From: Ferrimonas aestuarii
GTDB taxonomy: Bacteria; Pseudomonadota; Gammaproteobacteria; Enterobacterales; Shewanellaceae
Assembly (NCBI RefSeq): GCF_005116665.1
Contig: NZ_SWCJ01000020.1
Coordinates: 23,672-87,671 of the forward strand
DNA length: 64,000 nucleotides
Direction: 5' to 3'
Shown: piece after piece, positions 60,291 through 64,000 of the stretch
Layout: each line of letters begins with the position of its first letter
How positions within the stretch are numbered: position 1 is the first letter of the stretch
Position numbers and translations under genes: made by a program
Notes under the pieces: generated by a model
The model's input: the letters and a program-made list of their open reading frames with translations, nothing else
Database searches by the model: none
What the model was told of the DNA's origin: nothing

Positions 60291-61757
60291 ATGAATCGTG
60301 ACTGGGAGTGGCTAAAACAACAGTTTGCGGCTATTTCGCGCCTAGAGCATGCCTTCGCTCTCATGGAGTGGGATCAGGCCACCCTGTTGGCGTCCGGTGG
60401 CCAGCGAGCTCGCGGCGAGGCGATGGCCGAACTGCAGTTGGTGATTAATCAGCGACTGCAAAGCCCCAAGCTTGAAGATGCCTTAAGCCGAGCGGAAACG
60501 GCGCTGTCGTTAGAGCAAAAGCGTATGGCTCAGTTGATGCGCCGTAAAATAGAGGAGGCGGCGGTGTTGGAGGATGACTTCGTTCGCCGTCGAATTGAGC
60601 TGTCCGTTGCCTGTGAAAGTGCGTGGCGCACCGCGCGCGTTGAAGGCGACTTTACTCGATTTGAACGTGCCTTTGCTCCTTGCCTTGCCCTACTTAAGGA
60701 GGAGGCGCAAATACGCCGAACCGATCAATCTCAGCCTCTGTATCAGGCGTTGTTGAATAAGTTTGAGCCGGATTTGAGTGTGGCCAAGCTGGATGAGCTG
60801 TTTGCTCCGCTTAAAGCCCAGTTGCCTGATTTGATTCGTCAGGCCAGTGAGCACAGTGCTGGGCGATCCCGTCAACCTTTGCCTCATGTGGATGCTGTCA
60901 AGCAGCAAAAATTGGCTCAACTGCTATTGAAACCTTTAGGTTTCAATACGGAGCGAGGGCGGCTGGACATAAGCAGTCATCCTTTTACCGCGGGCGTGGC
61001 CAGCGATGTGCGCATTACCTCCCGATACGATGAGACCAATCCGCTTTCTGGTTTGTACTCGTTGATTCATGAACTTGGTCATGGCTGTTTCGAGCAGGGC
61101 ATAGCCCATCGCTGGTACAACACGCCAATGGTAAAAGTGCAATCAGCGGCGCTGCACGAATCTCAAGCTCTAACCTTTGAGATGCAGCTGGCCAGAGAGG
61201 CGGACTTTATTGAGTGGTTATCGGAAAATTGCCAGTTCCACTGGGGAGAGAATTCAGCACTGAGCGCTGAAAACCTGCTGGCTCACGTCACCGAAGTTAA
61301 GCCGAGCTTGATTCGTGTGGAGGCCGATGAGGTGACCTATCCGGCGCACATTTTGCTGCGTTATGAGCTTGAGACGGCGATGTTGTCCGGTGATCTGCCT
61401 CTGTCTGAACTTCCTAGTGCGTGGAATGAAGGCATGCAGAAGTGGTTGGGAATACAACCGGAGTCACCGGCGCAAGGGTGTTTGCAGGATATCCACTGGT
61501 GCTTTGGTGAATTTGGCTATTTCCCAAGCTACACCCTTGGAGCCATGTTCGCGGCCCAGCTTACCGAGCAGTGGAAATCGGCGCCTCAGTGGCAGCAGTT
61601 GCCTATGGAACGTCACCAATGGGTGAGCGAGCAGTTGGCGCAAAAACTGTGGAGTACTGGCGGTCAATATGATCTGTTGTCAGGCTGTCAGGCGCTAACG
61701 GGGACAACGTTGTCAGCACAGTCGCTGCTCTCCCATTTAAAACGCCGCTATCTGTAG
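60291..61757 (+). CDS. Carboxypeptidase M32 (thermostable carboxypeptidase Taq family)
   Basis: This zinc metallo-carboxypeptidase of family M32 trims C-terminal residues of peptides in the cytosol. The ATG at 60291 follows AAAAAAGGAG and gives MNRDWEWLKQQFAAISRLEHAF; 488 residues. The longer frame from 60225 is unsupported. The zinc motif HELGH (about residues 259-263) is preceded by SSHPFTAGVASDVRITSRYDE, the M32 hallmark, and followed by HESQALTFEMQ with the third ligand Glu. The family usually has about 490-510 residues. A terminator follows. Confidence 0.94.
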   Translation: MNRDWEWLKQQFAAISRLEHAFALMEWDQATLLASGGQRARGEAMAELQLVINQRLQSPKLEDALSRAETALSLEQKRMAQLMRRKIEEAAVLEDDFVRRRIELSVACESAWRTARVEGDFTRFERAFAPCLALLKEEAQIRRTDQSQPLYQALLNKFEPDLSVAKLDELFAPLKAQLPDLIRQASEHSAGRSRQPLPHVDAVKQQKLAQLLLKPLGFNTERGRLDISSHPFTAGVASDVRITSRYDETNPLSGLYSLIHELGHGCFEQGIAHRWYNTPMVKVQSAALHESQALTFEMQLAREADFIEWLSENCQFHWGENSALSAENLLAHVTEVKPSLIRVEADEVTYPAHILLRYELETAMLSGDLPLSELPSAWNEGMQKWLGIQPESPAQGCLQDIHWCFGEFGYFPSYTLGAMFAAQLTEQWKSAPQWQQLPMERHQWVSEQLAQKLWSTGGQYDLLSGCQALTGTTLSAQSLLSHLKRRYL

Positions 61758-61777
61758 CGTGCTTGATGGCTGAAACG

Positions 61778-61806
61778 GGGCTTTGGGGGAACTCAAAGCC
61801 CTTTTT
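61778..61806 (+). terminator. Intrinsic terminator after the M32 carboxypeptidase gene
   Basis: GGGCTTTG pairs with CAAAGCCC around an 8-base loop, followed by five T residues, 20 bases after the stop codon. Confidence 0.82.
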
Positions 61807-61810
61807 GATT

Positions 61811-63007
61811 TTAATTGGTGGCCGCCACTTGAGATTTTGATTGGGCTTGTCGCCAAAATAGTGCGGCGGCGACGACACAAAGCAGTGAGCTCAGTAGCAA
61901 TACCAGGCGGGTATCAATCAGCGCCAAGGCGGCACCGAGCAGTGCGATAATCACATTGCCCAAACAGAATACTGTGGTGAGCAGCCCCATCAGCTGTCCC
62001 TGCCCATCATCGCTTGAGGCCGATTCGGATAGGTAGCTAGGCATCATCGCGTTGAACAGTGCAATGCCGATTCCTGCGACCACAAAGGCCGCCCAAAACG
62101 ACACTTGTCCATAGGGAAAACTCGCGATGGCACCGGCATAGAGGGCGATTCCAACAACAGCGGCAGGAACTAATCCTAGGGCTCGTTTGGCCTTCATGGT
62201 GAGCAATGTGGCCGTTGCGATCATTGAGGCGGTCAGCAGCACCGTCGCAGCAGCAATCTGCTGACTGTCATAGGATTGATACTCGACTAGCCACACAGGA
62301 TAGAACTCATAGAAGCCATTAAGACCAAGCATTAGCAGCAAGTAACAGCCGAAAAAGCGTCGATACTGAGGGTGCTTGAGAAGACCTAGACTGCCTCCTT
62401 TCTTCTGCTCTCCATTGGGCTGATCTTTTGGCAGAGCAATCAGAATTAACCCTGTAGCGGCAAGGCAAGCCGCTGCCGCCACCCAAAATGCCAAGCTTGC
62501 TCCAAGGGGCAATAGCATTCCTCCGACGACAGGGCCAACTAAATATCCGGCGTAGCCCATGGCGCTGATATAGGAAAACGCTCGGGTGCGATCAATTTTT
62601 GGGTGCAGATCCGCAGCGATGGCTCGTGCTATGGCCAGATTTCCTTCGAAGAAGCCGGTAAATAAACGGCTAAAGATGAACAACAGAAAGCTACCTTGGC
62701 TGATCGCCATGGCGGTTGCAGCGTATGAAATGGCGGCCCCTAACATGGTCCAGCTCAGCACGGTTTTTCGGCCCAGGCTGTCTGACCAACTGCCAATGTA
62801 GTTACCGCCGATCAGAATGCCTATGGGGTAGGTTGCTAGTGCTGCTCCGAGCAAGAGTTTGGGGTCAATGGACATGAATCGACTCACTGGGTGCGCCAAA
62901 TCGAGAAACAGGGGAGCAAGAATCGGGTAGGGAAGCGCAATGCCACTGACGCTGATCAGTGTGATCAGTAGGGTAATTGCAAATGTGTAATAAGGGCGCG
63001 CGTCCAT
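61811..63007 (-). CDS. MFS transporter
   Basis: This inner-membrane carrier of the major facilitator superfamily has 398 residues and about 12 membrane helices. The loop 2-3 motif A reads GSWSDSLGRKTVL, and the first helix pair has FAITLLITLISVSGIALPYPIL. It resembles drug/proton antiporters of the Tet/Bcr type, but the substrate cannot be told. AAGG lies upstream of the ATG. Convergent with the carboxypeptidase; 69 bases after the small unknown gene on the same strand, so they may be cotranscribed. Confidence 0.85.
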   Translation of the reverse strand: MDARPYYTFAITLLITLISVSGIALPYPILAPLFLDLAHPVSRFMSIDPKLLLGAALATYPIGILIGGNYIGSWSDSLGRKTVLSWTMLGAAISYAATAMAISQGSFLLFIFSRLFTGFFEGNLAIARAIAADLHPKIDRTRAFSYISAMGYAGYLVGPVVGGMLLPLGASLAFWVAAAACLAATGLILIALPKDQPNGEQKKGGSLGLLKHPQYRRFFGCYLLLMLGLNGFYEFYPVWLVEYQSYDSQQIAAATVLLTASMIATATLLTMKAKRALGLVPAAVVGIALYAGAIASFPYGQVSFWAAFVVAGIGIALFNAMMPSYLSESASSDDGQGQLMGLLTTVFCLGNVIIALLGAALALIDTRLVLLLSSLLCVVAAALFWRQAQSKSQVAATN

Positions 63008-63076
63008 ACCTGACCTTTATATAAATAATTTTGTTTATATATTAGGCTCGGTAAGAACTCGAAGTAAAGTACGATT

Positions 63077-63307
63077 CTACTTTTGCACGCGGTCGAAGAT
63101 CTCAAGCATGGAGTCTGTAGGAATAAGATCCAGGTGCCCAGCTTCATCGAAACACCATCCTTTGATGTAGCCTTGAGCCCGCATCTTCTGGAAGTTTTCC
63201 AGAATCACCGCAGCTTCGGCATCGGCGCTGGCGTTATCAAGCCCCTGAGTGTGGCGCAGATACTCAGCGATACTGTCTACTGATGCAGATTGAGAAATAT
63301 TGGCCAT
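63077..63307 (-). CDS. Hypothetical small acidic protein (76 aa)
   Basis: This 76-residue soluble, acidic protein starts MANISQSASVDSIAEYLRHTQGLD, with GGGAG seven bases before the ATG. It looks helical at the N-terminus, then has a short beta-like part (GYIKGWCFDEAGHLDLIPTD) and a final helix. It has no motif, signal peptide or membrane segment that I recognise. Good codon use, a ribosome site and balanced residue content argue for a real gene. It lies between the tRNA array and the MFS gene on the same strand. Function unknown. Confidence 0.65.
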   Translation of the reverse strand: MANISQSASVDSIAEYLRHTQGLDNASADAEAAVILENFQKMRAQGYIKGWCFDEAGHLDLIPTDSMLEIFDRVQK

Positions 63308-63484
63308 GTTGAACTCCCTACTTACCGACGTTAGGCCATCAAGTTAAACCTAGTACGAAACAGAGCGGCGAGTGGATGAAATTTTTGCGGGTGATTTTGG
63401 CTTGGGATCAAATCGCAGTTTGGTATGACGGCAGGTGTTCAGCGCCTATGAGGTACTAAGAAATGTCTTTGATGACTAGAAATC

Positions 63485-63515
63485 AAAAAAGCGAACCCCG
63501 AAGGATTCGCTTTTT
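63485..63515 (-). terminator. Terminator of the tRNA-Val array
   Basis: On the minus strand AAAAAGCGAA pairs with TTCGCTTTTT around a 10-base loop, with the T-run at its 3' end, 8 bases past the CCA of the last tRNA gene. It ends the leftward tRNA transcript. Confidence 0.85.
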
Positions 63516-63522
63516 CTAAAGG

Positions 63523-63598
63523 TGGTGGGCGATACCGGGCTTGAACCAGTGACCCCCTGCTTGTAAGGCAGGTGCTCTCCCAACTGAGCTAATCGCCC
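63523..63598 (-). tRNA. tRNA-Val (anticodon UAC), last of array
   Basis: 76 bases on the minus strand: acceptor GGGCGAT/ATCGCCC, D-loop TAGCTCAGTTGGGAGAGCA, anticodon arm CTGCCTTACAAGCAG with TAC, T-loop GGTTCAAGC and encoded CCA. The cloverleaf is complete. Confidence 0.97.
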
Positions 63599-63648
63599 AC
63601 AGCAAGCTGTGGTGACAAATGGTTTTTTGAACCACTTATCGAAGTAAG

Positions 63649-63724
63649 TGGTGGGCGATACCGGGCTTGAACCAGTGACCCCCTGCTTGTAAGGCAGGTG
63701 CTCTCCCAACTGAGCTAATCGCCC
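63649..63724 (-). tRNA. tRNA-Val (anticodon UAC), copy 2 from left
   Basis: Identical over its 76 bases to the neighbouring copy, with TAC anticodon and encoded CCA. The CCA lies in the stem of a spacer hairpin (63632-63651). Confidence 0.97.
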
Positions 63725-63774
63725 ACAGCAAACTGTGGTGATAAATGGCTATTTGAACCACTTATCGAAGTAAG

Positions 63775-63850
63775 TGGTGGGCGATACCGGGCTTGAACCA
63801 GTGACCCCCTGCTTGTAAGGCAGGTGCTCTCCCAACTGAGCTAATCGCCC
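63775..63850 (-). tRNA. tRNA-Val (anticodon UAC), copy 3 from left
   Basis: Identical 76-base gene with TAC anticodon and encoded CCA, 126 bases from the previous copy. Confidence 0.97.
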
Positions 63851-63900
63851 ACAGCAAACTGTGGTGATAAATGGCTATTTGAACCACTTATCGAAGTAAG

Positions 63901-63976
63901 TGGTGGGCGATACCGGGCTTGAACCAGTGACCCCCTGCTTGTAAGGCAGGTGCTCTCCCAACTGAGCTAATCGCCC
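63901..63976 (-). tRNA. tRNA-Val (anticodon UAC), copy 4 from left
   Basis: Identical 76-base gene. The 24 bases to its right match the spacer upstream of the other copies, so it is probably followed by at least one more unit or the array promoter outside the window. Confidence 0.97.
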
Positions 63977-64000
63977 ACAGCAAACTGTGGTGATAAATGG

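Larger units (their letters stand above)
63523..64000 (-). repeat. 126-bp tandem repeat carrying tRNA-Val genes
   Basis: The four tRNA genes start exactly 126 bases apart (63523, 63649, 63775, 63901). The 50-base spacers are identical between copies 2, 3 and 4. The spacer next to copy 1 differs at a few positions. The last visible copy continues past the window edge, so more units are likely. Confidence 0.95.

Noticed and set aside
63476..63709. Minus-strand 77-codon frame with repeated GEHLPYKQGVTGSSPVSPTT
   Set aside because: It is translation of the tRNA-Val genes, a well-known false gene pattern; the cloverleaf explains the sequence.

Overview
The window is chromosomal DNA of a gammaproteobacterium. 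Gene content and order point to the Alteromonadales, near Shewanella or Ferrimonas. The supporting clues are rnhB-dnaE-accA-tilS order, rcsF-trmO next to proS, the sapABCDF/pspF/pspABC/ycjXF/tyrR neighbourhood shared with enterics, a liu (leucine degradation) operon led by a MerR-type LiuR, and a lysine riboswitch in front of an NhaC-type carrier. Base composition is close to balanced. I saw no prophage, CRISPR array or complete insertion sequence. Genes are dense, with short gaps.

Layout. 0-6.3 kb: the 3' part of rnhB, then dnaE, accA and tilS on the + strand. 6.3-10.3 kb: a KefB/C-type antiporter, a convergent patatin-like lipase, and an AcrR-like TetR regulator with its own promoter, operator and a possible small membrane-peptide leader. 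10.3-15.7 kb: proS, a CHASE-GGDEF diguanylate cyclase, a hexapeptide acetyltransferase, trmO and rcsF. 15.8-20.6 kb: two exported amidohydrolase-family proteins and an H-NS protein. 20.9-25.2 kb: etfBA, a lysine riboswitch with lysW, and tdk. 25.2-25.7 kb: a 160-bp palindromic MITE-like element and an orphan terminator that may end a small RNA.

25.7-39.5 kb: a LysR regulator, then the leftward operon liuR-liuA-liuB-liuC-liuD-liuE-aacS, which takes isovaleryl-CoA to acetyl-CoA and acetoacetyl-CoA. The divergent prpE, panE and a VanZ-like gene follow. An 18-bp operator in front of liuR matches, at 14 of 18 positions, a near-perfect palindrome in front of etfB. This suggests that LiuR also controls the electron acceptor of the isovaleryl-CoA dehydrogenase.

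39.6-50.8 kb: yajQ, yjdM, sapABCDF, pspF, the sigma-54-dependent pspABC, and ycjX-ycjF (envelope stress and peptide handling). 50.8-59.3 kb: methionine gamma-lyase with phhA-phhB, then tyrR, then hppD-hmgA-fahA-maiA. Together these form a complete phenylalanine/tyrosine route to fumarate and acetoacetate. TyrR-box-like dyads lie before mdeA, tyrR and hppD, and a CRP-like site before hppD. The acetoacetate made here and by liuE could be activated by aacS. 59.3-64 kb: a LysR regulator, an M32 carboxypeptidase, an MFS carrier, a small unknown protein, and an exact 126-bp tandem array of at least four tRNA-Val(UAC) genes running off the right edge.

All functions are read from sequence by eye. Regulatory sites are motif matches, not measurements.
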